Shown here piece by piece: positions 12,263 to 21,593 of a stretch of 64,000 nt of DNA. A program made the translations under genes and the position numbers. This stretch comes from Paracoccaceae bacterium (lineage in GTDB: Bacteria > Pseudomonadota > Alphaproteobacteria > Rhodobacterales > Rhodobacteraceae). The DNA lies in assembly GCA_020446815.1 (NCBI GenBank), contig JAGRDY010000018.1:1-64000 (forward strand), given 5' to 3'. The notes under the pieces are model-generated. The model did no database searches. It was given only the letters and a program-made list of their open reading frames with translations, and had not been told where the DNA came from. Every line of letters starts with the position of its first letter. Position 1 is the first letter of the stretch.

Positions 12263-12289
12263 GGGCTCCGCCTTAGCGGGGCCTTTTTT
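12263..12289 (+). terminator. Intrinsic terminator of the atp operon
   Basis: GGCTCCGC (12264-12271) pairs with GCGGGGCC (12276-12283) across a four-base loop, with one G-T pair. A run of six T follows directly. It lies 27 bp after the atpC stop. Confidence 0.85.
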
Positions 12290-12343
12290 ATGTCACGGAT
12301 TGGCTTTAAGGCGAGAAGGGCGCTTTGACAGGAGAGTGACAGG

Positions 12344-12694
12344 ATGCGGCGGCTCAGCAGCCATGCCATGGGGGTCGATCAGGGCTCGGTTGTGCTCTTC
12401 TCCGACTATCAGGATGGCGGTGCGATGTGGACCGGAGACGGCCCGCGCGAATTGCGCAAGGTGGTTGAGTTTTCTGAAACCTTTATGTCAGACCCGGTCG
12501 TCCAGGTAACCATATCAATGTGGGATATGGACCAAAAAACCAACCAGCGCGCCGATATTTCCGCCGAAATGGTCAACCCTGAAGGGTTCGTCATCGTCTT
12601 TCGCACCTGGGGAGATACGCGCGTGGCCCGTATTCGTGCGGACTGGCTCGCTATTGGCGAAATCAGGGGCGAGGATGACTGGGACATTTGTTAA
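12344..12694 (+). CDS. H-type lectin domain protein
   Basis: This 116-residue protein resembles the H-type lectin fold, a six-stranded beta sandwich known for GalNAc-binding agglutinins. The diagnostic stretch is VTISMWDMDQKTNQRADISAE followed by VIVFRTWGDTRVARIRADW (segments near residues 55-98). There is no signal peptide, so it is likely cytoplasmic despite the lectin name. GGAGAG lies 7 nt before the ATG. It sits 50 bp past the atp terminator, suggesting its own promoter. I recall this gene next to atpC in related genomes; what it does there is unknown. Confidence 0.75.
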   Translation: MRRLSSHAMGVDQGSVVLFSDYQDGGAMWTGDGPRELRKVVEFSETFMSDPVVQVTISMWDMDQKTNQRADISAEMVNPEGFVIVFRTWGDTRVARIRADWLAIGEIRGEDDWDIC

Positions 12695-12852
12695 GGATAT
12701 CCTGGATGGAAAGCGGCAAATCAGATCGTCGTCCGAACAACATCCGACGGTGCGATAACGGGTTGCCTCCAAGATAGGCTACGGGCGGCCGCGCGGCGAT
12801 TGAAACCCGGGGCGTCGCGCCCTTTGCTTGGCGGATGACATTCTTGCGGGCG

Positions 12853-14766
12853 TCAGGTCCTGGGCTTTTTCGGGGCCATCATCCTGCCCTTGCGATGCGC
12901 GGGGGGCTTGCCCGGTTTGACCTTGGGTTTTTGCGAAGGCCTGGCGCGCGCCGGTGCCGCCGCCGCTACTCCTTTGCGCTGCTTTTTGCCTTGCGCCTTC
13001 CTGGATGGATTGCGCGCCGTTTCCGTGGCGGGAACCGCGTCTCTCAACCCATGCAGAACGAGGTCTGATTCAGTTGTGTCTGATTGCTTTTTCTTCAAGC
13101 GGGCGGGTTTGCTGCGTGGTGGGCAACCCTGTGGTCCCGGCGTTGCCCCCGTACCTTCTGCCCGGCCGCCAAAGGGTGGTTCGCTCAGCGCGCGAATGGT
13201 GACGTCGCCCTCAAGCCGGCCGCCAGCACCGATGGCCGCCGTTATCGCCGTTGTCCGCGTTGCCAGAATCTCGACGAACGTTTCTGTCTCCTGCAACCGG
13301 ATCGCGCCGACGTCATCGCGCCCGATATTGCCCGCCCGGCACAGCATCGGCAGGATCCAGCGCGGTTCGGCCCGATGCTTGCGCCCCAGTGAGAGGGCGA
13401 ACCACCGGCTTGGCCCGAAACTGCCGGCGCCGCGCGGCCCCGTTCCTGGCGCGCCAGTCGCGGCCAGCTCTTCGGGTGCCGAATGCCGGTCCCGATAGGC
13501 GCGAAGATAGGCCGCCGCGATACGTTCCGCGCCATGAAGTTTCAAGAGCCGGGCTGCGAATGCAGCCTCTTCATCGCTTGCCGGCTCGTTCCAGATGGGA
13601 TCGGCCAGCAAACGTTCCTCGTCGCGCCGCAGCACTGCCTCGGCCGAAGGGGCATCCGCCCATTCCGCCGTCAGCTTGGCAAGGTGCAAAAGACGTTCGG
13701 CTTTCTTGCGGGCGTTCCTGGGTATGACAAGCACCGATACGCCCTTGCGCCCGGCGCGGCCGGTCCGGCCGGAACGGTGCAGTAACGTATCGGAATTGGT
13801 TGGCAATTCGGCGTGAATGACCAGTTCCAGGTTCGGCAGATCAATGCCGCGCGCCGCCACATCGGTGGCAACGCAGACCCGCGCCCGCCCGTCGCGCATG
13901 GCTTGCAAGGCATGGGTGCGCTCGGTCTGGCTTAGCTCCCCCGACAGCGCGACCACCGAAAAGCTCCGGTTCGACAGCCGCGTGGTCAGGCGGTTCACCG
14001 CCATGCGGGTGTTGCAAAAGACAATGGCATTTCGGGCCTCATAAAATCGCAGCACATTGACGATGGCGTTTTCGGCATCGCGTGCGGCAACATGCAACGC
14101 GCGATACTCGATATCGGCATGTTGGCTGCGTGCGCCCGCCATCGTGATGCGCCTGGCATCTTTCTGGAATTCCTGTGCAAGCGTCGCGATCGCCTTGGGC
14201 ATGGTCGCCGAAAACATCAAGGTACGGCGGTTTTGCGGCGCGCCCCCCAGGATGAATTCCAGATCCTCACGAAACCCGAGGTCGAGCATTTCATCGGCTT
14301 CATCCAGAACGATAGCGCGCATGGCGCTCATGTCCAGCGAACCGCGCATGATATGGTCGCGCAGGCGCCCCGGGGTGCCGACGACGAGATGGGCGCCCCG
14401 ATCGAGGGCGCGGCGTTCTTCACGCATGTCCATGCCGCCCACGCAGGATGCCACACTGGCTCCGGTTCGTTCGTAAAGCCAGCCAAGCTCGCGCTTGACC
14501 TGCATGGCCAGTTCGCGTGTGGGGGCGATTATCAGGGCAAGGGGGGCACCCGCCGGGCCGAACCCATCCTTGCCGTCAAGGATGGTCGGCGCAATGGCCA
14601 TCCCGAACCCTACGGTCTTGCCAGACCCGGTCTGCGCCGACACGAGCAGATCGGCACTGGCAAGGTCCGGTTGGGTCACGGCCAGTTGGACCGGGGTCAG
14701 CACGTCATAGCCACGCATCGCAAGGGCTTCGGCCAAAGGTGCGATCATCGGGGGCATCTCGGTCAT
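12853..14766 (-). CDS. DEAD-box RNA helicase with DbpA-like C-terminal domain
   Basis: This 637-residue ATP-dependent RNA helicase likely acts in ribosome assembly or cold-shock RNA remodelling. RecA-like domain 1 has AQTGSGKT (motif I), PTRELA (Ia), GTPGRL (Ib), DEAD (II) and SAT (III). Domain 2 has ARGIDLP and HRSGRTGRAGRKG (motifs V-VI). Residues around 470-545 (NIGRDDVGAIRLQETETFVEIL, in part) resemble the DbpA RNA-binding domain that contacts 23S rRNA. A long basic tail rich in Lys, Arg and Pro closes the protein. I chose the ATG at 14766 (MTEMPPMIAPL); an upstream in-frame start adds 20 unconserved residues. It converges with the lectin gene. Confidence 0.88.
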   Translation of the reverse strand: MTEMPPMIAPLAEALAMRGYDVLTPVQLAVTQPDLASADLLVSAQTGSGKTVGFGMAIAPTILDGKDGFGPAGAPLALIIAPTRELAMQVKRELGWLYERTGASVASCVGGMDMREERRALDRGAHLVVGTPGRLRDHIMRGSLDMSAMRAIVLDEADEMLDLGFREDLEFILGGAPQNRRTLMFSATMPKAIATLAQEFQKDARRITMAGARSQHADIEYRALHVAARDAENAIVNVLRFYEARNAIVFCNTRMAVNRLTTRLSNRSFSVVALSGELSQTERTHALQAMRDGRARVCVATDVAARGIDLPNLELVIHAELPTNSDTLLHRSGRTGRAGRKGVSVLVIPRNARKKAERLLHLAKLTAEWADAPSAEAVLRRDEERLLADPIWNEPASDEEAAFAARLLKLHGAERIAAAYLRAYRDRHSAPEELAATGAPGTGPRGAGSFGPSRWFALSLGRKHRAEPRWILPMLCRAGNIGRDDVGAIRLQETETFVEILATRTTAITAAIGAGGRLEGDVTIRALSEPPFGGRAEGTGATPGPQGCPPRSKPARLKKKQSDTTESDLVLHGLRDAVPATETARNPSRKAQGKKQRKGVAAAAPARARPSQKPKVKPGKPPAHRKGRMMAPKKPRT

Positions 14767-14962
14767 GGTGGTGTCTTTCAAAATTGGCGCAACCGGCCGG
14801 GCGAAACCCTCCGGACAGCCCAGCAAGCGATCGGGGGTGGCCGCTGACTCAGCGAATGATCGGGCCTAAATGGGATTTGCCCAAATGTATAGGGACAATA
14901 CGCCGACGACAGCCCGCGCGTGTCGCCTGACAGGCCCGATTTGCATCACCATTCAAGTAGTA

Positions 14963-15541
14963 TCAGTTGCCATCACAACCGAAATGCAACAGAACGCTGC
15001 TGGTTCCGGGAAACAAGGCGCGGCGTGTTTCAGCGGCAATTTCGATCGTTTCTTTGCCGGCACTGGCCGCAACGAATTCGACATGCACCGGTTTGACCTT
15101 GCGCTTGTCGACCATTTCACCGGCCATAACGGCAACGTGGTTCATTCCCGCGCTGGCCGTTTCGTCAAAAACATAAGCGACCTTGCGCCCGCAACGGCGA
15201 ATGAACGTGGGCACCTGCCCGGCAACACCGATCCCCGCCAGAAGTTCATGGCACATTCTTTGTTCGGCGGGTGTGAACCTGTCGATCCGGACCCCGACCG
15301 AGGGCCGCATCGGCCTTCCGGACACCTTACTGCCTGGTTGGAAGGCATCTGGGTTCTTTTCGTCCCCGGTGTCCAGCAGCCGCCGATAGGCGTTGTTGAC
15401 GTCTACAAATGCATCGCTTGTCGTGTGCCCCCGATCGGGGTGCGATTCCAGAACCCGGCGTTTCCAGGCCTGGCGGATCTCAGAAGGCTTTGCGGCTATC
15501 GGAACGCCAAGAATCCTTGCTGCATCCGCACGTTCGATCAT
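14963..15541 (-). CDS. J-domain protein
   Basis: The first about 60 residues form a J domain, the module that stimulates Hsp70 ATPase: AARILGVP, then the signature HPD in ESHPDRGH, then FVDVNNAYRRLL. The remaining 125 residues match no family I recognise and lack the Gly/Phe-rich and zinc-finger parts of DnaJ, so this is a class C co-chaperone with unknown targeting. The start is uncertain: ATG 15541 (used here), GTG 15559 with GCGAG upstream, and TTG 15574 are all in frame. None alters the J domain. Confidence 0.65.
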   Translation of the reverse strand: MIERADAARILGVPIAAKPSEIRQAWKRRVLESHPDRGHTTSDAFVDVNNAYRRLLDTGDEKNPDAFQPGSKVSGRPMRPSVGVRIDRFTPAEQRMCHELLAGIGVAGQVPTFIRRCGRKVAYVFDETASAGMNHVAVMAGEMVDKRKVKPVHVEFVAASAGKETIEIAAETRRALFPGTSSVLLHFGCDGN

Positions 15542-15920
15542 CTTGTCATACGGGGTCACGAATACACTCGCCAATCTGTGACCGCGACACTGACATCACC
15601 GGATCAGCGCTTGGTCTCACTCATCAATTCACACGCGGGGGCAGCCCCGCACAGAGATAACCCGGACCCGGGTGCAAGGCAAAATTTTCCCCGGATTCTG
15701 CGAAAATTCGCACCAATTGCCCAATCATCCATGACAGTTGCAAGTTTGCCTGTGAATTGTCGCGACGGTTGAAAGATTTCGGATCATTGAACTTTGGAAA
15801 AACCCTGAATCGCCAAGACATTACCATGCCTTTGGCGATATCGGGTTTGGCGTTGCTGGGGGGGTAAGAAATTTTCCTATACACCCTGTCGCCGCCGCAA
15901 GGCAGGGCGCCGCGCGCGAT
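15542..15920. other. Intergenic region between two minus-strand genes
   Basis: About 350-380 bp with no supported gene. It must hold the promoter of the J-domain gene and the 3' end of the aminotransferase transcript. A GC hairpin (GCGGGG/CCCCGC near 15635-15652) is present without a T-run. Confidence 0.4.
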
Positions 15921-17063
15921 TCATTGCGGGTGGTTGTTCTCCATGACAAACGCGTCCAGCGCCGCCAGGCCGGCATCCATGCCCGCGCGCCCGAACCCGA
16001 TGCGGAACCGGTCTTGCGGTGTCGGGCCCAATTGCGACGCATAGATCGTGCTGGGCAACACCAGCACACCCGCTCTTTCGATCAATGCCGCGGCAAAGGT
16101 CTCGACCCCGTCTGCTCCCCGGTAACGGGGAAAGGCCATGCAGGATCCATCCGGGCGCTTCCAATCGAACAGGGCGGCATGGCGTTTGAAGAAAGCGTCC
16201 CATTTGGCCAGGTTTTCGTCGACGATCGCGCAATTGCGCGCCAGCAAGCGCTGCCGGTTGGCCAGGGCGATCTTGGCCAAGCGTTCGCTCGGCCCGGAAT
16301 TGCAGATCGACAGGTAGTGCTTCATGCGCTCCATCTTCGACAGGATCGCGGCGTCCTTGCAGGCGATCCAGCCGATGCGCAGACCGGGTAGCCCAAAGGA
16401 TTTGGACATCACATTCAACGACAATCCGCGTTCATATAGATCGGCTACAAATGGCAGGTGCCGGGCGCCGGTCGGGCCCAGGCCATTGAATATCTCGTCA
16501 TGCAGAATGTAGATGCCTTTCGTCCGGCAGAGGTCGATCAATGCCAGATACCGGTCCAGCGGCAGGATAGCGCCGGTGGGATTATGCGGAAAATTGATGG
16601 TCACAAGCCGGGTATTGGGCCGGATAGCGGCTGCAATGCGGTCAACGTCGAGCGACCAGCCGTCATCGGGATCAAGCGGCACGCCAGTCGCCGTACAGAT
16701 CGCCATCGGCAGCGTTTCATGCGACTGATAGTTCGGTGTGACGACAATGGCGTGGCTGTCCTTGTCGAGAATGACGTTATGGGCGGCGAAAATGCCTTCG
16801 CTGGCCCCGGCAAAACACAAGATGTCGGAGGCCTCTTGACGCGCATAGGTCCCGGCAATCGCTTCGCGCAGATCGGGGGCGCCATGGGTTTGCGTATAGC
16901 CCAGCGACATGCTTTCGAATGCGTCGCGTTCCTCGGGGGATGCCAGTGCCAGCAGGTCGCGCAAAGAGATGCTTTCGGCGTCCGAGGCGGTCATATGATA
17001 CCGCGCCTTGAATTCCCATTTCGAAAAATGGGCTTCGAGCCGAAATTCGGGCAGAGTTGTCAT
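15921..17063 (-). CDS. PLP-dependent aminotransferase, class I/II
   Basis: This 380-residue fold-type I PLP enzyme transfers amino groups between an unknown donor and keto acid. Family landmarks are FAGASEGIFAAHNVIL (cofactor phosphate region near 94), INFPHNPTGAILP near 175, LHDEIFNGL near 206, and the Schiff-base lysine in SKSFGLPGLRIGW near 240. The ATG at 17063 starts MTTLPEFRLEAHF; upstream in-frame sequence lacks family resemblance. It lies downstream of prs on the same strand with a 131 bp gap. The substrate cannot be inferred from this context. Confidence 0.85.
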   Translation of the reverse strand: MTTLPEFRLEAHFSKWEFKARYHMTASDAESISLRDLLALASPEERDAFESMSLGYTQTHGAPDLREAIAGTYARQEASDILCFAGASEGIFAAHNVILDKDSHAIVVTPNYQSHETLPMAICTATGVPLDPDDGWSLDVDRIAAAIRPNTRLVTINFPHNPTGAILPLDRYLALIDLCRTKGIYILHDEIFNGLGPTGARHLPFVADLYERGLSLNVMSKSFGLPGLRIGWIACKDAAILSKMERMKHYLSICNSGPSERLAKIALANRQRLLARNCAIVDENLAKWDAFFKRHAALFDWKRPDGSCMAFPRYRGADGVETFAAALIERAGVLVLPSTIYASQLGPTPQDRFRIGFGRAGMDAGLAALDAFVMENNHPQ

Positions 17064-17194
17064 AGATCGGGCTTTCGCTAAAAGATTTGCGGACCGATGC
17101 GTTCGGTCCTTGAAGGGAGTAACCGGATCAAAGGCAAATCGCCGCAAGGACCCGGGCAATAATCGGGGACCGCGCGCGCCAAACGGGGAAAGCC

Positions 17195-18214
17195 TCAGTC
17201 CCGGTTATACATTCCCTCATAGATCGGGCCCAGTGTTTCCGCGTCAAAAAGCGACGAAACCGAGGTTCCCGACCAGATGTTCATGATCGCCTGGGCAAAC
17301 ATCGGCGCGGTTGGAACGATGCGGATGTTCGGGGCATCCCTGACCGGCCCGGTAGGCTCGATCGAATCGGTGATGACCAGGCTTTTCATCACCGAATTGG
17401 TGATGCGCTCTACTGCCGGGCCGGACAAGACCCCGTGGGTAATGTAGGAATGAACCTCGCTTGCCCCGCCTGCGATCAGTACCTCGGCAGCCTTGCAGAG
17501 CGTACCGGCGGTATCGCAAATATCGTCGACGATGATGCAGGTCTGCCCCGATACGTCGCCGATCACATTCATTTCCGCGATTTCACCTGCCCTGAGCCGG
17601 CGCTTGTCGACGATTGCCAGACCGCAACCGATCCGCTGCGCCAGATCGCGGGCGCGGGCCACGCCGCCGACATCGGGCGAAACCACGGTGACCTTGTCGA
17701 GCTGCCCCTTGAAATGATGCTCGATATCCAGCGCGAAAATCGGCGCACCATAGAGGTTGTCCACCGGAATATCGAAAAAGCCCTGTATTTGCGTTGCGTG
17801 CAGATCCATCGTCAATACCCGGTCAACGCCGGCCTGGGCAATCAGGTTGGCCACCAGCTTGGCTGAAATGGGCGTGCGGGCCTTGGCGCGGCGGTCCTGA
17901 CGGGCATAGCCGAAATAGGGAATGACAGCAGTAATCCGGCTGGCCGATGACCGGCGCAGGGCGTCGGTCATGATCAACAGTTCCATCAGGTTGTCGTTGG
18001 CCGGGTTGGAGGTGGACTGAATGATATACATGTCCTCGCCACGGACGTTTTCATAAACCTCGACGAAAATTTCCTGATCGTTGAACCTCTCGACACGCGC
18101 CTCGACCAGCCCGACGCTCATTCCCCGATGCATCGACATTCGTCGGGCGATGGCCTTGGCAAGCGGTTTGTTGGAATTGCCGGAAATCAGCTTCGGCTCG
18201 GTCATTGAGGGCAT
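17195..18214 (-). CDS. prs: Ribose-phosphate pyrophosphokinase (PRPP synthetase)
   Basis: This enzyme (339 residues) converts ribose 5-phosphate and ATP to PRPP for purine, pyrimidine, His, Trp and NAD synthesis. The catalytic flexible-loop region [20 protein letters not shown] lies near residue 108. The metal/ribose site is [16 protein letters not shown] near 190, and the PRPP-binding loop is [13 protein letters not shown] near 240-252. I chose the ATG at 18214 because GAAGGA lies upstream with good spacing; a second ATG follows three codons later. It is divergent from the isomerase gene at 18335, with 120 bp between them. Confidence 0.95.
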   Translation of the reverse strand: MPSMTEPKLISGNSNKPLAKAIARRMSMHRGMSVGLVEARVERFNDQEIFVEVYENVRGEDMYIIQSTSNPANDNLMELLIMTDALRRSSASRITAVIPYFGYARQDRRAKARTPISAKLVANLIAQAGVDRVLTMDLHATQIQGFFDIPVDNLYGAPIFALDIEHHFKGQLDKVTVVSPDVGGVARARDLAQRIGCGLAIVDKRRLRAGEIAEMNVIGDVSGQTCIIVDDICDTAGTLCKAAEVLIAGGASEVHSYITHGVLSGPAVERITNSVMKSLVITDSIEPTGPVRDAPNIRIVPTAPMFAQAIMNIWSGTSVSSLFDAETLGPIYEGMYNRD

Positions 18215-18334
18215 GGGATGGTCCTTCTCGCGGGCGCCGCGCGGGCAGGTTCGGATAAGGGATTCGTGACGTTGCACACCGCTTAGCACCGGGCTAGCCT
18301 GCCCGCAAACCCAAGGATCGAAGGATCAGATAAT

Positions 18335-18946
18335 ATGCCGCATATAGATTACTTTTTTGCGACGGTGTCACCCTACACCTATATGGCCGGCACCCGGCTT
18401 GAGGCGATTGCAGCAAAGCATGGCGCGACAATGACGTACAAGCCGCTCGATATTATCGCGCTTTTCGGCCGCACGGGCGGGATCGCGCCAAAGGATCGCC
18501 ATGAATCCCGCAAGGCATACCGTTTGCAGGACCTGCGCCGGCAGTCCGCCAGGGCGGGCCTGACGCTCAATATTCAGCCTGCGTTCTGGCCGACCAATCC
18601 CGCCCCGTCGTCCTATGCCATCATCGCCGCACAGGCGGCGTTGAAAGACGGGGCAACGGGCGATCTCGGCATGTTGGTTCATGGATATACGCGCGCCTGC
18701 TGGGCCGAAGAACGCGACATAAGCCAGGATGATGTGGTGCGTGACGGATTGTCCGCAGCGGGGTTCGACCCGTCCCTGGCCGACAGCGGGCTGCTTTTGG
18801 GGGCCGAAACCTACGCGGCAAATCTCGAAGAGGCGGTCAGCCGCGGCGCATTCGGCGCGCCTTTCTATATTACCGATGGCGACGAGCGGTTCTGGGGGCA
18901 GGACCGGCTGGAAGACCTTGATCTTCACCTTTCCGGCAAGCTCTGA
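18335..18946 (+). CDS. 2-hydroxychromene-2-carboxylate isomerase (DsbA/GST-kappa family)
   Basis: This 203-residue protein has the thioredoxin-like fold with helical insertion seen in glutathione-dependent 2-hydroxychromene-2-carboxylate isomerase. Diagnostic segments are DYFFATVSPYTYMAG at the N-terminus, where the family's catalytic Ser sits (Ser12), YKPLDIIALFGRTGG, and FWPTNPAPSSYAI. The C-terminus has GAFGAPFYITDGDERFWGQDRL, the cis-proline region and closing helix. No aromatic-degradation genes are nearby, so the real substrate may be different. AAGGATC lies upstream of the ATG. Confidence 0.85.
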   Translation: MPHIDYFFATVSPYTYMAGTRLEAIAAKHGATMTYKPLDIIALFGRTGGIAPKDRHESRKAYRLQDLRRQSARAGLTLNIQPAFWPTNPAPSSYAIIAAQAALKDGATGDLGMLVHGYTRACWAEERDISQDDVVRDGLSAAGFDPSLADSGLLLGAETYAANLEEAVSRGAFGAPFYITDGDERFWGQDRLEDLDLHLSGKL

Positions 18947-18972
18947 TGCCTGTCGAGGCCCGCGCGGGCCGG

Positions 18973-18993
18973 CCCGCCATTCGGCGGGTTTTT
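18973..18993 (+). terminator. Intrinsic terminator after the isomerase gene
   Basis: CCCGCC (18973-18978) pairs with GGCGGG (18983-18988) across a four-base loop, followed by five T. It serves the plus strand; read on the minus strand there is no T-run for the threonine aldolase gene. Confidence 0.75.
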
Positions 18994-19029
18994 GCTCTTG
19001 GGCCGTGAGCGCCGCCGGGCGTTTCGGCG

Positions 19030-20088
19030 TCAACCTTGATCGCGGATAAGCTCCAGAAAACTGTCGACCTCCTTGTCGGTCGTGCACCACGAACAGACCA
19101 GGCGCGCGTCCAGCCGTTCGTCATCGAGGCCATCCAACGATGCCGCGAACGGGTGAAGGTAATAATGCGCCCCGGACTGCAAAGCCCGCCGGTGAATGGC
19201 GCGCGCCATACTGACGAACAGCATGTTCGCGGCGGGCGGATGAATGAAATCCACATGCGGCAGGGCGGCGATTCCGTCAGCCAGCCTTTTGGCTTTCTCG
19301 TTGGCATGGGCCGCCAGCCTTAGCCACAATCCGCCGTCCAGATAGGCCTCTATCTGTGCCGAAAGGTAACGGTGCTTGGAAAACAGATGTCCGCCCCGCT
19401 TGCGCCGCAGTTCGAACTCCCAGGCTTTGGCCGGATCGAAAATCACCACCGCCTCGACGCCCAGGCAGCCGTTCTTGGTGCCGCCGAAAGACAGGATGTC
19501 GATCCCGGCCCGCCACGTCATGTCTGCCGGGGTGCTGCCGGTTGCCATGATGGCGTTGGCAAATCGCGAACCATCCATATGGACGGGCAGCGCAAACTTG
19601 CGCGCGACGCCGGTCAAGGCCGCGACTTCGGCCGGGCTGTAGGCTGTGCCCGCCTCGGTCAGGTTGGTCAGCGTCACCATGCCGCGTTGCGGCGCGTGGA
19701 CATCGCCTTGGGGGGTGTCGCTAATCGCCGCAGCAAGCGCATCGGGTGTCATCTTGCCGTGACCGCCGGCAACAAGCTTAAGCTTGCCGCCGCCGATGTA
19801 AAATTCGGGCGCGCCGCATTCGTCGGTTTCGGCATGGGCATTGGGGTGGCAATATACCGTGCCCCATGGGGCGCAGTTGACCGAAAGGGACAGGGCATTG
19901 GCCGCGGTTCCGGTTCCGACGAGGTAGACGGCAGCTTCGGGGGCCTCGAATAGAGCGCGGATCCTGTCGCGAACGCGGTCCATGATCGGATCACTGCCAT
20001 AGGAAGGCGATGGCCCGTCGTTAGCCTTGCCGATTGCCGCGATAATCTCCGGCGCGGCACCCGCGTTGTTGTCCGACCCAAATTCCAT
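19030..20088 (-). CDS. Low-specificity L-threonine aldolase
   Basis: This 352-residue PLP enzyme of the beta-eliminating lyase family cleaves threonine or allo-threonine to glycine and acetaldehyde. The N-terminal signature MEFGSDNNAGAAPEI is typical. YLVGTGTAANALSLS follows near residue 55, and the PLP lysine lies in SFGGTKNGCLG near 200. The ATG at 20088 overlaps the ycgN stop by one base (TGATG), so it is the last gene of a maoC-ribF-ycgN operon on the minus strand. It ends next to the convergent isomerase gene. Confidence 0.9.
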   Translation of the reverse strand: MEFGSDNNAGAAPEIIAAIGKANDGPSPSYGSDPIMDRVRDRIRALFEAPEAAVYLVGTGTAANALSLSVNCAPWGTVYCHPNAHAETDECGAPEFYIGGGKLKLVAGGHGKMTPDALAAAISDTPQGDVHAPQRGMVTLTNLTEAGTAYSPAEVAALTGVARKFALPVHMDGSRFANAIMATGSTPADMTWRAGIDILSFGGTKNGCLGVEAVVIFDPAKAWEFELRRKRGGHLFSKHRYLSAQIEAYLDGGLWLRLAAHANEKAKRLADGIAALPHVDFIHPPAANMLFVSMARAIHRRALQSGAHYYLHPFAASLDGLDDERLDARLVCSWCTTDKEVDSFLELIRDQG

Positions 20089-20639
20089 CACAGATCCCCG
20101 ATAATGTAGTCTTCCCAGTCTTCTTCGGGTATGTCGAATTCCGGTATGCTCCAACCGCGTACCGACATGCCCGAGGCATCCACACTGCCTGGATCGCCAG
20201 AAATCAGCGGGTGCCAGTCGAATAACGGCTTGCCTTCGCTGAGCAGGCGATAGGCGCAGGTTGACGGCAGCCAATGTGCGACCTTGGCAATCGTCTTGGG
20301 CGTCAGCACGACGCATTCGGGCACGAAATGCTTGCGCGTTTCATACTGGCCGCAGCGGCAGGTTTCTGTGTCCAGCAGCCGGCAGCCAATGCGGGTAAAG
20401 AAAATCTCGCCGGTATCGGCGTCTTCGAGCTTGTTCAGGCAGCACTTTCCGCAGCCATCGCATAGCGCCTCCCATTCCCTTGGTGTCATCGAGGTCAGGG
20501 GCCGCTTCCAGAATTCCGGTTTGAGCCCGTCGCGGGGAATAGGATCGGGCGCCGGTGTAGAGCCTGGCCGAACGGGCTTGGAACGGGACGTGCCGCTTTC
20601 TGTTTGTTCAGGAAAACTGGAAAGGTCCGCGATTTTCAT
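20088..20639 (-). CDS. YcgN family cysteine-cluster protein
   Basis: This 183-residue protein belongs to the UPF0260/YcgN family, related to Fe-S or zinc cluster proteins with a CxxCxxCC-type motif. The motif CDGCGKCCLNKL lies near residue 60, and further cysteines occur in GCRLLDTETCRCGQY and PECVVLTP. The C-terminal WHPLISGDP and DYIIGDL segments are also typical of the family. The ATG at 20639 overlaps the ribF stop (ATGA), indicating translational coupling. The family's biochemical role is unknown. Confidence 0.88.
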   Translation of the reverse strand: MKIADLSSFPEQTESGTSRSKPVRPGSTPAPDPIPRDGLKPEFWKRPLTSMTPREWEALCDGCGKCCLNKLEDADTGEIFFTRIGCRLLDTETCRCGQYETRKHFVPECVVLTPKTIAKVAHWLPSTCAYRLLSEGKPLFDWHPLISGDPGSVDASGMSVRGWSIPEFDIPEEDWEDYIIGDL

Positions 20640-21562
20640 AGGCGATCCAGAACAGAGCGCGCAAGATCGCAATCCGTGTGCATCTGGGCAATCAGACCGG
20701 GCAATCCGTCAAACTTCATTTCCGCGCGCAGATAGTCGATCAGCGCGACAGAGAGATGCTCGCCGTAAAGGTCTCCTTCAAAATCGAAAAGATGGCTTTC
20801 CAGATTGGGTTTGTTTTCGCCGAACATGGGCCGGACACCCAGGCTTGCGGCTCCTTCATAGCTGCCCTGATGCGGGCCGCTCAGAACATCTATCTTGACG
20901 GCATAGACACCGAGTTTTGGCAAATGAAGCCCGTCGAGCGTCATGTTGGCAGTGGGAAAACCGAGGTTCTTGCCGCGTTTGTCGCCGTGCAGGACGGCGC
21001 CCTCGATCCGATGCCAATGCCCGAGCATTTCGGCCGCGTCGCGGGGGCGCCCGTCGGCCAGGGCGCGGCGGATCGCCGTGGAAGAGATTTCAGTGCCGCC
21101 AAACGCGACCAGTTCGGCGATGGTAACGCCGAACCGGTATTTGTCGGCCAGCTGGCGCAGTGTTTGCGCAGTCCCTTCGCGGCCCTTGCCAAAGCAGAAA
21201 TCCGTCCCCACCGTCACATGGGCGATGCCCAGCCCTTCAACCAGCACGCCGGATACGAATTCTTCGGCCCTCATTCCCGCAAGGCTGGCATCGAATTGGA
21301 GTTCATAGAGCTGTTTCACCCCGAGCTTTTCCAGCCGGTGGGTGCGGGCCTCGGCATTCATCAGGCGAAAGGCCGGGGCCGTGGGGGCGAAGAACTGGCG
21401 CGGATGCGGTTCGAACGTGACGATCCCCAATTGCGCGTTCTGGGCCCGCGCCAGGTCGATCACCGCCTGATGGCCGCGATGGAGGCCATCGAAATTGCCC
21501 ATGGCAATTGACGCGCCCTTGTCGGCAGGCTTCAGATCGGTCCAGTGAAAATGCCTGCGCAT
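20636..21562 (-). CDS. ribF: Bifunctional riboflavin kinase/FAD synthetase
   Basis: This 308-residue enzyme phosphorylates riboflavin to FMN and adenylates FMN to FAD. The N-terminal FAD-synthetase half shows AMGNFDGLHRGHQAVI near residues 20-35 and STAIRRALADGRP near 155. The C-terminal riboflavin kinase half has GDKRGKNLGFPTANM near 190 and ESHLFDFEGDLYGEHLSV near 250. Both halves are complete. The gene follows maoC by 31 bp and overlaps ycgN at its end. Confidence 0.95.
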   Translation of the reverse strand: MRRHFHWTDLKPADKGASIAMGNFDGLHRGHQAVIDLARAQNAQLGIVTFEPHPRQFFAPTAPAFRLMNAEARTHRLEKLGVKQLYELQFDASLAGMRAEEFVSGVLVEGLGIAHVTVGTDFCFGKGREGTAQTLRQLADKYRFGVTIAELVAFGGTEISSTAIRRALADGRPRDAAEMLGHWHRIEGAVLHGDKRGKNLGFPTANMTLDGLHLPKLGVYAVKIDVLSGPHQGSYEGAASLGVRPMFGENKPNLESHLFDFEGDLYGEHLSVALIDYLRAEMKFDGLPGLIAQMHTDCDLARSVLDRL

Positions 21563-21593
21563 CGGCCCCCGCGTGGCGGGAGCGCCCGCCGGA

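Noticed and set aside
12249-12509. 86-codon plus-strand frame after atpC
   Set aside because: It runs through the atp terminator and overlaps the lectin gene in another frame.
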